Source: Gammaproteobacteria bacterium (GTDB taxonomy: Bacteria; Pseudomonadota; Gammaproteobacteria; Enterobacterales; Alteromonadaceae). From it: DNA of 64,000 nucleotides. The notes under the pieces were generated by a model. That model did no database searches, was not told the DNA's origin, and saw only the letters and a program-made list of their open reading frames with translations. Where the stretch lies: the NCBI GenBank assembly GCA_018222405.1, contig JAAFAI010000003.1, forward strand, positions 242,377 through 306,376, in the 5' to 3' direction. This document shows positions 35,927 to 45,355 of this stretch, piece after piece. Position 1 is the first letter of the stretch, and the number at the start of each line of letters is the position of its first letter. The position numbers and the translations under genes were made by a program.

Positions 35927-36677
35927 AATGAAAGCCATCGTTTTGCTACTGTTGGGCGGCTTGTTGTTATCACTGCCAGCAGTTGCTCAGCAAGGTATCC
36001 CGGCCGTAACCGTCACCAACAATGGCGATGGTACCCAGGATTATACCATGACCCTGCAGGCGCTGTTTATTATGACTGCGCTGAGCCTGATCCCGGCGTT
36101 TATCATGATGATGACCTCGTTTACCCGGATCATCGTGGTACTGTCAATTTTGCGTCAGGCCATTGGTCTGCAGCAGTCACCTTCCAACCAGATTCTGGTT
36201 GGTGTGAGCCTGTTTTTGTCACTGTTCATCATGACACCGGTCTTCGACGAAATTAACGTTCGCGCATTACAGCCTTATCTGGACGAAGAAATGACCTCCA
36301 TGGAGGCCTTTGAGCAGGCAAAAGGGCCCATGCGCGCCTTTATGCTGTCGCAAACCCGGGTCAAGGATTTAGAAACCTTTGTGTCGATTGCCGGTGAGGA
36401 AGATCAATACGCCGACCCAACTGAAGTACCGCTAAATATCCTTATTCCGGCCTTTGTCACCAGTGAATTAAAAACCGCATTTCAGATTGGTTTTATGTTG
36501 TTTATTCCTTTTTTGATTATCGACCTGGTGGTCGCCTCAATTCTGATGGCGATGGGGATGATGATGTTGTCACCGATGATCGTGTCATTGCCCTTTAAAC
36601 TGATGTTATTTGTACTGGTGGATGGCTGGAACCTGATTTTCGGCACCCTGGCCACCAGTTTTGGAATGGGAGTCTGA
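35916..36677 (+). CDS. fliP: Flagellar export gate protein FliP
   Basis: A 253-residue protein with a cleavable signal peptide ([19 protein letters not shown]) and four membrane segments. The FliP motif [18 protein letters not shown] and the C-terminal [14 protein letters not shown] are visible. Five copies form the core of the FliPQR export pore. Overlaps fliO by 11 bases; fliQ follows after four bases. Confidence 0.97.
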   Translation: MTNKMKAIVLLLLGGLLLSLPAVAQQGIPAVTVTNNGDGTQDYTMTLQALFIMTALSLIPAFIMMMTSFTRIIVVLSILRQAIGLQQSPSNQILVGVSLFLSLFIMTPVFDEINVRALQPYLDEEMTSMEAFEQAKGPMRAFMLSQTRVKDLETFVSIAGEEDQYADPTEVPLNILIPAFVTSELKTAFQIGFMLFIPFLIIDLVVASILMAMGMMMLSPMIVSLPFKLMLFVLVDGWNLIFGTLATSFGMGV

Positions 36678-36681
36678 CACG

Positions 36682-36951
36682 ATGAGCCCAGAGGTCTTTG
36701 TTGAAATCCTGCGTGAGTCTATGTTTATGGTCATCCTGCTGGTATCGGCAGTCATCGTACCGAGCATGATCGTTGGCCTGGTGGTGGCAGTCTTTCAGGC
36801 GGCCACCTCTATCAATGAACAAACCATGAGCTTCCTGCCGCGCTTAATTGTTACGCTGCTGGCGCTGAGCTGGGGAGGAAACTGGCTGGTGCAGAAGCTG
36901 ATGGATTTTACCTTCCACATGGTAGAGCAAATTCCGCAGGTGGTGGGCTAA
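36682..36951 (+). CDS. fliQ: Flagellar export gate protein FliQ
   Basis: An 89-residue protein, the exact usual FliQ length, with two membrane helices and the motif VVAVFQAATSINEQTMSF. ATG at 36682 was chosen; the frame extends upstream into fliP but homologues begin at MSPE. Part of the FliPQR gate. The fliR ATG follows directly after its stop. Confidence 0.96.
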   Translation: MSPEVFVEILRESMFMVILLVSAVIVPSMIVGLVVAVFQAATSINEQTMSFLPRLIVTLLALSWGGNWLVQKLMDFTFHMVEQIPQVVG

Positions 36952-37734
36952 ATGGAAGTCGATCTGGCCGCCATTAATCAGTTTCTGGCTGATTTATTGC
37001 TGCCGTTTATGCGCATCAGTGGGATGTTTGCCGCGATGGTTGGCCTTAGCGCCAAGTCCATCCCGCCGCAGGTAAAAGCGCTGTTGGCGATGCTTATGAC
37101 TCTGGTAATCATGCCGGTAGTACCGCCTACGCCCATCACCCAGATAGTGGATTTAGGCACCTTTGTAATTGGCATCCAGCAACTGTTGATCGGCATTGCT
37201 GTGGGCTTTTTGTCGATGATGGTGCTCAACACCTTTGTGCTGGCCGGGCAGGTCATTGCAATGCAAACCGGTCTCGGTTTTGCCAGCATTGTTGATCCGG
37301 TAAACGGGATTAACGTGCCGGCGGTGGGCCAGTTTTATCTGATCCTGGCGACGCTGTTGTTCTGGGGTATGGACGGGCATCTGGCCATGATCAGAATGAT
37401 TGTAATGAGTTTTGAGGCCTTTCCCATTGGCGAGGCCTGGTTTGCCGCCGAGCAACTCCGTGATATTGCCCACTGGGCTGGCTGGATGTTTGTGGCAGCA
37501 CTGACCTTGGCTCTGGCACCGATTATTTCACTGTTGATTGTAAACCTGGCGTTTGGGGTTATGACCAAAGCCGCGCCACAGCTCAATATCTTCAGTATTG
37601 GTTTTTCCATTGCGCAGATCATGGGCTTAATCATTATCTGGTTAACGCTGGATAATTTTTCCACTCACTTTGCTAATCAATGGCAACGGGCTCAACAGTT
37701 TATGTGTGAGCTGCTATTGATTTGTCCAAGCTGA
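36952..37734 (+). CDS. fliR: Flagellar export gate protein FliR
   Basis: A 260-residue integral membrane protein with about six hydrophobic segments, including the FliR features LLPFMRISGMFAAMV near the N-terminus and QTGLGFASIVDPVNG in the middle. It closes the FliP5Q4R1 gate and contacts FlhB. The ATG directly follows the fliQ stop; flhB follows after 15 bases. Confidence 0.96.
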   Translation: MEVDLAAINQFLADLLLPFMRISGMFAAMVGLSAKSIPPQVKALLAMLMTLVIMPVVPPTPITQIVDLGTFVIGIQQLLIGIAVGFLSMMVLNTFVLAGQVIAMQTGLGFASIVDPVNGINVPAVGQFYLILATLLFWGMDGHLAMIRMIVMSFEAFPIGEAWFAAEQLRDIAHWAGWMFVAALTLALAPIISLLIVNLAFGVMTKAAPQLNIFSIGFSIAQIMGLIIIWLTLDNFSTHFANQWQRAQQFMCELLLICPS

Positions 37735-37749
37735 TAAGGCTGAGCGACG

Positions 37750-38874
37750 ATGGCTGATTCTTCAGAAAAAACAGAAGACCCCACGGGGAAACGATTACAG
37801 GATGCCCGCAGCAAAGGGCAGATTGCCCGTTCCCGGGAGCTTTCCACCACACTGGTGCTGGTGGCGAGCAGTCTGATGCTGTTGCTGTTTGGCAGTTTTA
37901 TCGCCGAAGCGTTGTTTGCCATTTCGGGGCGGATGTTTACCTTGTCGCGGGACGAAACCTACGATCCTACCCACATGTTTTCTGCCTGGGGCGTGGCAAT
38001 CACCGAGGTCAGTACGCCGGTACTGTCATTTATGTTTGTGTCAATGATTGCTGGTATTTATGGCTCTATTGCATTGGGCGGCTATAACTTTACCTGGTAT
38101 TCCGCTGCGCCACGGTTTGCCAAACTTAATCCGCTAAGTGGTATCAAGCGGATGTTTGGCGTGAATGGTCTGGTGGAACTGCTAAAAGCCTTTGCCAAGT
38201 TTATTGTTATTGGCGCTATGGCACTGATATCCCTGTCATTATTTCAGGATGAAGCGCTGCATCTGGATCAGGAAATATACCCGCTGAATATTTTCCACGC
38301 GCTGGATATGATTGAGTGGGCGTTTTTTCTGTTAACCCTGGGCATGATACCTATAGCTTTGTTTGATGTGCCGTATCAATCGTATAAGCACAATGAACAA
38401 ATGAAAATGACCAAGCAGCAGGTTAAGGATGAGCGTAAAAACTCGGAAGGGGATCCGCAGGTAAAAGGCCGTATCCGTAAACTGCAATATCAGGCGGCAG
38501 CGCGGCGAATGATGCAGGAAGTGCCTAAGGCTGACGTGGTGGTTACCAACCCGACGCATTACTCTGTGGCGCTTAAGTATGACGAGCATGGCGTGCGGGC
38601 TCCGGTGGTTATTGCCAAGGGCTCCGACGAACTGGCCATGCATATCCGAAAAATTGCCACCGCTCATGATGTGCCACTCATTCCTTCTCCCATGCTGACC
38701 CGGGCGATTTATTACACCACGGAAGTAGATGAAGAAATCCCGCACAAATTGTTTATGGCGGTCGCTCAGGTACTGGCTTATGTATTCCAGCTTAAGAAAT
38801 ACAAAGCCGGTAAAGCCAAACGGCCTAAACCACTGTCACGTAACCTGCCGATTCCACCTGATATGCGTTATTAA
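37750..38874 (+). CDS. flhB: Flagellar export switch protein FlhB
   Basis: A 374-residue protein with four membrane segments and the self-cleaving cytoplasmic NPTH motif (Asn267-His270). The N-terminal SSEKTEDPTGKRLQDARSKGQ is characteristic. Cleavage, with FliK, switches export from rod/hook to filament proteins. The C-terminal tail is basic and proline-containing (KRPKPLSRNLPIPPDMRY). Last gene before the flhA promoter. Confidence 0.97.
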   Translation: MADSSEKTEDPTGKRLQDARSKGQIARSRELSTTLVLVASSLMLLLFGSFIAEALFAISGRMFTLSRDETYDPTHMFSAWGVAITEVSTPVLSFMFVSMIAGIYGSIALGGYNFTWYSAAPRFAKLNPLSGIKRMFGVNGLVELLKAFAKFIVIGAMALISLSLFQDEALHLDQEIYPLNIFHALDMIEWAFFLLTLGMIPIALFDVPYQSYKHNEQMKMTKQQVKDERKNSEGDPQVKGRIRKLQYQAAARRMMQEVPKADVVVTNPTHYSVALKYDEHGVRAPVVIAKGSDELAMHIRKIATAHDVPLIPSPMLTRAIYYTTEVDEEIPHKLFMAVAQVLAYVFQLKKYKAGKAKRPKPLSRNLPIPPDMRY

Positions 38875-38891
38875 CTCAGGGTTTCTCATTA

Positions 38892-38924
38892 GCCTGACAG
38901 GCTGCCCGTGACTGCCTGTCAGGC
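38892..38924 (+). other. Perfect hairpin between flhB and flhA
   Basis: GCCTGACAGGC and GCCTGTCAGGC form a perfect 11-base-pair stem with an 11-base loop, 18 bases after the flhB stop. A C-run, not a T-run, follows, so an intrinsic terminator is doubtful; it may stabilise the flhB mRNA end or act with Rho. A 14-base palindrome, CAATCTATAGATTG (38929-38942), follows it. Confidence 0.55.
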
Positions 38925-38979
38925 CCCCCAATCTATAGATTGATGATAATTCGAGCACTTAAGCCTTAGACACTAAAAG

Positions 38980-38996
38980 CTGGCACGGGGATTGAT
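38980..38996 (+). promoter_or_regulatory. Candidate sigma-54 promoter for flhA
   Basis: CTGGCACG, four bases, TTGAT: the -24 half is perfect and spacing correct, but the -12 element reads TTGA instead of TTGC. It lies 57 bases before flhA, where vibrio-type clusters carry a sigma-54 promoter. Confidence 0.55.
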
Positions 38997-39052
38997 GTAG
39001 TCCCTGTAAGCGAACTTTAGTGTCAAAAATCGGTTATTGAGAACGTCTCGTT

Positions 39053-41155
39053 ATGGTGTTAACAGAATATCTGCAGCGTGTTGATAAAACCCGGCTTCAA
39101 CAGTTAAGTCAGGGCTTAGGCGTACCTCTGGTGCTGCTTGCCATTATGGGTATGGTAATTTTACCCATGCCGCCGATTTTGCTCGACGTACTGTTCAGCT
39201 TCAATATAGCCCTGTCACTGGTGATAATTCTGGTGGCAGTACTGACCAACCGGCCGGTGGACTTTGGTATCTTCCCGCTGGTTCTGCTAATCGCAACGGT
39301 ATTACGTCTTGCCCTGAATGTTGCGTCGACCCGGGTGGTATTGCTGTATGGCCACGAAGGGGGCGATGCTGCCGGTAAAGTTATCGAAGCCTTTGGTGAG
39401 GTGGTGATTGGCGGTAATTACGCCGTGGGTGTGGTTGTTTTCGCCATCTTACTGATTATTAACTTTAAAGTAGTTACCGCTGGTGCCGGACGTATCTCTG
39501 AAGTGGGAGCCCGTTTTACCCTTGATGCCATGCCGGGTAAACAAATGGCTATCGATGCCGACCTCAATGCCGGTTATATCGATCAGGACGAGGCCCGCCG
39601 TCGTCGCGAGGACATCACCGCTGAAGCCGACTTTTACGGTTCAATGGACGGTGCGTCAAAATTTGTGAAGGGCGATGCCATTGCGGGTCTGTTCATTATG
39701 CTTATCAATATCGTTGGCGGCCTGTTTATCGGTATGATTCAGCATGATTTGTCCTTCGGTAATGCGCTGGAGGTCTACACCATCCTGACTATAGGTGACG
39801 GTCTCGTGGCGCAGATCCCTTCATTACTGCTGTCAGTGGCCACCGCCATTATTGTGACGCGTGAAAATGAAAGCCAGGAAATGGGCAGCGAAATCACCAC
39901 GCAGCTGGGCAATAAAAAGGCGCTGTATATTTCTTCCGGTATCCTGTTTGTAATGGGGATTGTGCCTGGTATGCCTCATCTGGCTTTCCTTGGCTTCTCG
40001 GCACTGGCCGGCGGCTATGCCTACTATCAGAGCTATGCTGAAAAACGCAAGGCCGAGCAACCACCGGCACCGGTAGTCAGCAACAACGCTGAAGACAACG
40101 TACCGGCAGAGATTAAAGAGCTGGGTTGGGATGACGTTCAGCACGTGGATACCATTGGTCTGGAAGTCGGCTACCGGTTAATTCCGCTGGTGGATAAAAC
40201 CCAGGGCGGCGAATTACTGACACGTATTAAAGGGGTACGTAAGAAGCTGTCTCAGGAACTGGGCTTCTTAATCCCGCCGGTGCACATCCGCGATAACCTG
40301 GATCTCGACCCTAACGCTTACAATATTTCCATGCTTGGTGTGACCATTGGCGATGCCGAGGTCAGCCATGATGAAGAGCTGGCCATTAATCCAGGCCAGG
40401 TATTTGGCAAGCTCGAGGGACGCGCTACCCGTGATCCGGCCTTTGGCCTGGACGCGGTATGGATTAAGCCGGCGCAGCGCGAACATGCACAAACTCTGGG
40501 TTATACCGTAGTTGATGCAGCTACCGTGATTGCTACTCATCTGAGCCAGTTATTGACCAACAATGCTTATCAGCTGCTGGGCTTTGAGGAAGTGCAGCAA
40601 CTCATGGATATGCTGGCCAAGCATAATCCTAAACTGGTTGAAGGACTAATCCCGGATCTGCTGTCACTGGCAACTGTGGTAAAAGTGCTGCAAACCTTGT
40701 TATACGAGGGCGTGCCTATCCGCGATATGCGCACCATCGTGCAGACGCTGACTGAGTATGCACCGAAGAGTCAGGATCCTGACGTATTGGTCTCCGCCGT
40801 TCGCATTGCCCTGAAACGCTTAATTGTGCAGGAGATTAACAGCGGTGGGGCAGAACTGCCGGTGATCACTCTGGCGCCTGAATTAGAGCAGATGTTACAT
40901 CAGTCGTTGCAGGCTGGCGGTGATGACGGTGCCGGTATCGAACCGGGGCTGGCTGAGCGCCTGCAAAAGTCGCTGCAACAGGCTGGCCAGCAGCAGGAAC
41001 TGGCGGGTGAGCCAGCCGTATTATTAACATCGGGTATGTTACGCCCGGTATTGTCGAGATTCTTAAAGAATGCAGTGAATGGCTTGCATGTATTGTCATA
41101 CCAGGAAATCCCGGATGATAAGCAGGTGCGCATTGTTTCGTCCGTCGGTCAGTAA
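39053..41155 (+). CDS. flhA: Flagellar export gate protein FlhA
   Basis: A 700-residue protein: eight predicted membrane segments in the first ~330 residues with the FHIPEP region (NRPVDFGIFPLVLLIATVLRLALNVASTR reads as the family's signature stretch) and a large cytoplasmic domain that forms a nonameric ring receiving chaperone-substrate complexes. Usual length. Starts the flhA-flhF-flhG-fliA-che operon. Confidence 0.97.
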   Translation: MVLTEYLQRVDKTRLQQLSQGLGVPLVLLAIMGMVILPMPPILLDVLFSFNIALSLVIILVAVLTNRPVDFGIFPLVLLIATVLRLALNVASTRVVLLYGHEGGDAAGKVIEAFGEVVIGGNYAVGVVVFAILLIINFKVVTAGAGRISEVGARFTLDAMPGKQMAIDADLNAGYIDQDEARRRREDITAEADFYGSMDGASKFVKGDAIAGLFIMLINIVGGLFIGMIQHDLSFGNALEVYTILTIGDGLVAQIPSLLLSVATAIIVTRENESQEMGSEITTQLGNKKALYISSGILFVMGIVPGMPHLAFLGFSALAGGYAYYQSYAEKRKAEQPPAPVVSNNAEDNVPAEIKELGWDDVQHVDTIGLEVGYRLIPLVDKTQGGELLTRIKGVRKKLSQELGFLIPPVHIRDNLDLDPNAYNISMLGVTIGDAEVSHDEELAINPGQVFGKLEGRATRDPAFGLDAVWIKPAQREHAQTLGYTVVDAATVIATHLSQLLTNNAYQLLGFEEVQQLMDMLAKHNPKLVEGLIPDLLSLATVVKVLQTLLYEGVPIRDMRTIVQTLTEYAPKSQDPDVLVSAVRIALKRLIVQEINSGGAELPVITLAPELEQMLHQSLQAGGDDGAGIEPGLAERLQKSLQQAGQQQELAGEPAVLLTSGMLRPVLSRFLKNAVNGLHVLSYQEIPDDKQVRIVSSVGQ

Positions 41156-41188
41156 TCTGACAGGCACCCTGATACCTAAGAGGTCATT

Positions 41189-42544
41189 ATGAAAATTAGA
41201 CGATTTTTTGGCAAAGACATGCGTGAAGCATTAAGCCAGGTAAAAAATGAACTGGGTAGTGATGCGGTGATCATGTCGAATCGCAAAGTGGCCGACGGCA
41301 TCGAACTGGTAGCGGCCTACGATAAAGAGCCGGTCGCCAAACTGTCGGTACCGCCTAAACCTAAAGCACCGGTCGCTAAACAAAGCGAAGGTGGTTTGCC
41401 GACCTTAAGTGAAATTATTGGTGATGATGGTCCGGATACCCTGCGTGCTCTGCTGGAAAAGCAGGCTGAGCAGAAGGCCGCCGTTGCCCAGCGCGTCGAA
41501 GCGGCCAATGCGGAAGCGGAAAAACGCGCGCCTGCCAAACCCGCTCCTAAGGTTGCTCCGGCTAAGCAGGAAACCCCGGTATTTGGTGCCGAAAACGAAG
41601 AAGCCGAGCTTAGCGGTGGTGGTAGCCTGGCCGATATTCGTGCCGAAATTGCCTCGCTACGCAATGTATTGCAGTTTCAGCTGGCTGATATGCAACAACA
41701 GCAACACTCGCGGCTTAAACCGCAGCAGCGTTACCTGCTTCAGCAGCTTTGCGACATGGGCATCAGCCAGACGCTGGCAGCCCAGCTGGTCACGTATACG
41801 CCGGCCGAGTGCAACGAGCGAGAAGCCTGGTTGTATCTGCTAAAACTATTGTCCAATCGTCTGACCACTAACAACGATGATATTCTTACCCAACAGGGTG
41901 TGGTGGCGTTAGTCGGGCCGACCGGCACCGGCAAAACCACTACCATTGCCAAACTGGCTGCCCGTTATGCGCAAAAATACGGCGCTGACCAGGTTGCTCT
42001 CATAACGATTGATACTTATCGCATCGCTGCCTATGAGCAATTAGCCACCTACGGAAAAATAATTGGTTGCCCGGTTCGCAAAGCGCAGTCTGGTGAACAA
42101 TTAGCCGATTTGCTGTTCCAGTTACGTAATAAACGCCTGGTACTGATTGATACCGCAGGCTTCAGTCAGCGCGATAGCCGCCTGATCAGCCAACTGGCTA
42201 CCTTCGGCCAGGTGAGCGGTCAGCAGGTAAAAAACTATTTAGTTGTGCAGGGTAACACGCAACAGGCTACACTTAAGCACATAATAAATGCCTATAAGAG
42301 TATTGATTTGCAAGGATGTATCATCACTAAGCTGGATGAGTGCTATAGTTTAGGTGAGGTGATCAGTAATGTAATTGAAGCGCAGTTGCCAGTCAGTTAT
42401 GTTGCCGATGGCCAACAGGTGCCTGAGGATATTCATGTTGCTAATGCAAAATCTATAATCTCTTTAGCAGCAAAGCTTTATAAAAAGTATGGTTTGAATC
42501 ATACTAATAGCAGTTCCGATGTAAACACAGCACAGGCAGTATGA
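41189..42544 (+). CDS. flhF: Polar flagellar GTPase FlhF
   Basis: A 451-residue SRP-family GTPase: N-terminal MKIRRFFGKDMREALSQV, a variable Ala/Pro-rich linker (~60-140), a helical N domain, then G motifs GPTGTGKTTT, ALITIDTYRIAAYEQL, DTAGFSQRDS and TKLDE. FlhF sets the polar site of flagellum assembly. It overlaps flhG by four bases, pairing the localiser with its antagonist. Confidence 0.96.
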   Translation: MKIRRFFGKDMREALSQVKNELGSDAVIMSNRKVADGIELVAAYDKEPVAKLSVPPKPKAPVAKQSEGGLPTLSEIIGDDGPDTLRALLEKQAEQKAAVAQRVEAANAEAEKRAPAKPAPKVAPAKQETPVFGAENEEAELSGGGSLADIRAEIASLRNVLQFQLADMQQQQHSRLKPQQRYLLQQLCDMGISQTLAAQLVTYTPAECNEREAWLYLLKLLSNRLTTNNDDILTQQGVVALVGPTGTGKTTTIAKLAARYAQKYGADQVALITIDTYRIAAYEQLATYGKIIGCPVRKAQSGEQLADLLFQLRNKRLVLIDTAGFSQRDSRLISQLATFGQVSGQQVKNYLVVQGNTQQATLKHIINAYKSIDLQGCIITKLDECYSLGEVISNVIEAQLPVSYVADGQQVPEDIHVANAKSIISLAAKLYKKYGLNHTNSSSDVNTAQAV

Positions 42545-43401
42545 TTGAAGACCAGGCGAGTAGCTTACGAAAGATGAATCAATCACGATTAATCAAGGTA
42601 ATAGCCGTTACTGGCGGTAAGGGCGGAGTAGGGAAAACCAACGTTACTCTGAACACCGCTATTGCAATGGCAAAACAGGGCAAAAAGGTCATGGTTCTGG
42701 ATGCAGACCTTGGCCTGGCCAACGTAGACGTGATGCTGGGATTACGCGTAGAGAAGAATCTGTCTCATGTGTTGTCCGGCGAATGCACGCTGGATGAGGT
42801 GCTGGTGACCGGCCCGCACGGGATCAAAATTGCCCCGGCGACCTCTGGTACCCAGTCAATGACCGAGCTGTCGCCTACTCAGCATGCGGGGCTTATTCGC
42901 GCGTTCAGTGAACTGCGTTCGCAAATCGATGTACTTATTGTCGATACGGCCGCGGGTATCTCTGACATGGTGCTGAGTTTTTCAAGAGCGTCCCAGGACA
43001 TTCTGGTAGTGGTATGTGACGAACCGACCTCACTCACCGATGCCTACGCACTGATTAAGATCCTTAACCGCGATCACGGCATTTTCCGCTTTAAGATTGT
43101 GGCTAACATGGTCAGAGACGTGCGCGAGGGGCAGGAGTTATTCAGTAAGTTGTCGAAAGTTACCGGTCGCTTCCTCGACGTGGCGCTGGAATTAGTGGCA
43201 ACCATTCCCTTTGATGAAAATATTCGCCGGGCGGTTCGTAAACAAACCGCCATTGTTGATGCATTCCCATCATCTCCGGCATCGGTCGCTATTGGTCAGC
43301 TGGCAACAAAAGCCATGACCTGGCCTATCCCGGCGCAGCCTGGCGGACACCTTGAGTTCTTCGTTGAGCAATTGATCGCGTCGAAGGTGGCAGGGAGATA
43401 G
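42541..43401 (+). CDS. flhG: Flagellar number regulator FlhG (FleN)
   Basis: A 286-residue MinD/ParA-type ATPase with the deviant Walker A GGKGGVGKTN, VLDADLGLANVDVMLGL, and an N-terminal extension (MIEDQASSLRKMNQSRL) that carries the DQAxxLR motif used to stimulate FlhF GTPase. It limits flagellum number and inhibits FlrA. It overlaps flhF and precedes fliA by one base. Confidence 0.96.
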   Translation: MIEDQASSLRKMNQSRLIKVIAVTGGKGGVGKTNVTLNTAIAMAKQGKKVMVLDADLGLANVDVMLGLRVEKNLSHVLSGECTLDEVLVTGPHGIKIAPATSGTQSMTELSPTQHAGLIRAFSELRSQIDVLIVDTAAGISDMVLSFSRASQDILVVVCDEPTSLTDAYALIKILNRDHGIFRFKIVANMVRDVREGQELFSKLSKVTGRFLDVALELVATIPFDENIRRAVRKQTAIVDAFPSSPASVAIGQLATKAMTWPIPAQPGGHLEFFVEQLIASKVAGR

Positions 43402-43402
43402 C

Positions 43403-44131
43403 GTGAATAGCAAAGCTGCAGCGTACAAACAACAAACCGATAAAGCGCAGCTGGTTGAGCGACATGCTTCTTTAGTTAAACGTATTGCTCACCATTTAAT
43501 GGCGCGGCTGCCGGCCAGTGTAATTGTTGATGATCTGATCCAGGCCGGTATGATTGGCCTGCTTGAGGCAGCAAAAAACTTTGATGGCAGCAAAGGGGCC
43601 AGTTTCGAAACGTTTGCCGGAATTCGCATCCGTGGTGCCATGCTAGATGAAATTCGCAAGGGCGACTGGACACCCCGATCAGTGCATAAGAATGGCCGCG
43701 CCATTTCTGATGCGATTTCCCAGGTAGAGCGAGAAACCGGGCGGGATGCGCGGGATGTCGACATTGCTGCTAAACTCAACGTGTCGCTACCTGAATACCA
43801 CCAGATGTTATCAGAGGTCAATGCCGGCAAACTGGTTGGTATTGAAGACTTGGGCGTGTCTGAAGACGTGATCGCGACAGATGAGTCGCGGGGCACAGAT
43901 TCACCGCTGGAAGATTTAATGCAAGGTTCATTTCAAAAAGCGCTGGCGCATGCTATTACTACATTACCAGAGCGTGAAGCTATCGTACTATCCTTGTATT
44001 ATGACGAAGAATTAAACCTGCGGGAAATCGGCGAGGTTCTCGAGGTAAGTGAATCACGGGTCAGTCAAATTCACAGCCAGGCGATGTTAAAACTCAAAGC
44101 GCGCATGCGGTCCTGGCAGACTGGTGAGTAA
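43403..44131 (+). CDS. fliA: Flagellar sigma factor FliA (sigma-28)
   Basis: A 242-residue sigma factor, GTG start. Region 2 (IQAGMIGLLEAAKNFDGSKGASFETFA), region 3 and region 4 (LREIGEVLEVSESRVSQIHSQ) are intact. It transcribes late flagellar, motor and chemotaxis genes. Within this window its best promoter match is upstream of the minus-strand sugar operon (19605-19631). Confidence 0.96.
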   Translation: MNSKAAAYKQQTDKAQLVERHASLVKRIAHHLMARLPASVIVDDLIQAGMIGLLEAAKNFDGSKGASFETFAGIRIRGAMLDEIRKGDWTPRSVHKNGRAISDAISQVERETGRDARDVDIAAKLNVSLPEYHQMLSEVNAGKLVGIEDLGVSEDVIATDESRGTDSPLEDLMQGSFQKALAHAITTLPEREAIVLSLYYDEELNLREIGEVLEVSESRVSQIHSQAMLKLKARMRSWQTGE

Positions 44132-44175
44132 CATTAACTATACTAACAATATGACTATCCTCACTGGAGGCAATT

Positions 44176-44559
44176 TTGGATAAGAATATGAAAATTCTCG
44201 TGGTAGATGATTTTTCTACGATGAGACGCATTATCAAAAACTTACTCAAAGATCTCGGCTTTTCCAATATTCAGGAGGCCGATGATGGAAGTACTGCGCT
44301 GCCAATGCTGCAGCAGGGCGACTTTGACTTTGTGGTAACCGACTGGAATATGCCCGGTATGCAGGGCATTGACCTGCTGCGCGCGATTCGTGCAGACGAT
44401 AGCCTGAAGCATTTACCGGTACTGATGGTGACTGCAGAGGCGAAAAAGGAACAAATCGTAGCCGCTGCCCAGGCGGGTGTTAATGGCTACGTGGTTAAAC
44501 CGTTCACTGCCGCGACACTAAAAGAAAAACTAGAAAAGATTTTTGAACGTTTAGGTTAA
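44176..44559 (+). CDS. cheY: Chemotaxis response regulator CheY
   Basis: A 127-residue single-domain receiver: acidic pair Asp11-Asp12, phospho-acceptor Asp56 (VVTDWNMPG), and Lys108 (VVKPF). Closely follows the vibrio CheY3 pattern. The start is TTG at 44176, supported by GGAGG five bases upstream; the in-frame ATG at 44188 is too far from it and would trim four residues. CheY-P binds FliM to change rotation. Confidence 0.95.
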   Translation: MDKNMKILVVDDFSTMRRIIKNLLKDLGFSNIQEADDGSTALPMLQQGDFDFVVTDWNMPGMQGIDLLRAIRADDSLKHLPVLMVTAEAKKEQIVAAAQAGVNGYVVKPFTAATLKEKLEKIFERLG

Positions 44560-44593
44560 TCCAGTAACGTGTTTAACCGCCGAGGACAACTGG

Positions 44594-45343
44594 ATGACTG
44601 AAAATAAGAAAGTCCCCATTACGCTGGATGAAGCGAAGCAGTTGGTTACCTTTCTGGAAGAAGGTGATACCGATTCTGCCAATGCCCTGCTTGACGCTGT
44701 CACCATGAAAGAGTCTGTCGAATTATTCGCTGAAGTGGGTAAGCTTACCCGTCAGTTGCATGACTCATTAAACAATTTTCAACTGGATGAACGGATTGCC
44801 GGTTTGGCGAACGAAGATATCCCGGATGCGCAGACCCGATTAACCTACGTTATTGAAGAAACCGAAAAAGCGGCTAATACTACAATGGATGCTGTTGAAC
44901 AGAGCATGTCGATTGTGGAAACCATGAAAGGGCAATTAGACAGCCTGATGCCTGAGTGGAAAAAATTAATGAACCGCGAAATCGAACTCGATGAATTTAA
45001 ATCCATGTGTCTTGACCTGGATAAACACCTTGAGTCTTCCGTGGCCGATGCCGATAAGATGATGGGGCTACTTACTGAAGTGCTCATGGCGCAAGGGTAT
45101 CAGGACTTAACCGGTCAGGTTATCCGGCGTGTAATAGAGCTGGTCAAAGAAGTAGAAGACAGTCTGGTCCATATGCTTACGGTGTTCGGCGGTGCAGAAG
45201 CGACCAAAGCGGCCAAAACTTCGCAGCCGAAGGTCGAAAAAGCAATTGTTGCTGAAGGGCCAATTATTGATGCCGAATCGCGCGACGATGTGGTATCTGG
45301 CCAGGATGATGTGGATGACCTTTTATCCAGCCTGGGTTTTTAG
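44594..45343 (+). CDS. cheZ: CheY-phosphate phosphatase CheZ
   Basis: A 249-residue, mostly helical protein with the catalytic motif QGYQDLTGQVI (acidic residue and glutamine that enter the CheY active site) and a C-terminal acidic amphipathic peptide DDVDDLLSSLGF that tethers CheY-P. It shortens the CheY-P lifetime. It lies between cheY and cheA. Confidence 0.94.
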   Translation: MTENKKVPITLDEAKQLVTFLEEGDTDSANALLDAVTMKESVELFAEVGKLTRQLHDSLNNFQLDERIAGLANEDIPDAQTRLTYVIEETEKAANTTMDAVEQSMSIVETMKGQLDSLMPEWKKLMNREIELDEFKSMCLDLDKHLESSVADADKMMGLLTEVLMAQGYQDLTGQVIRRVIELVKEVEDSLVHMLTVFGGAEATKAAKTSQPKVEKAIVAEGPIIDAESRDDVVSGQDDVDDLLSSLGF

Positions 45344-45355
45344 GGGAGCGGATAC

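Noticed and set aside
45053..45060. GCCGATAA inside cheZ as a sigma-28 promoter
   Set aside because: There is no TAAAG at the required distance, and the site lies mid-gene within an operon.
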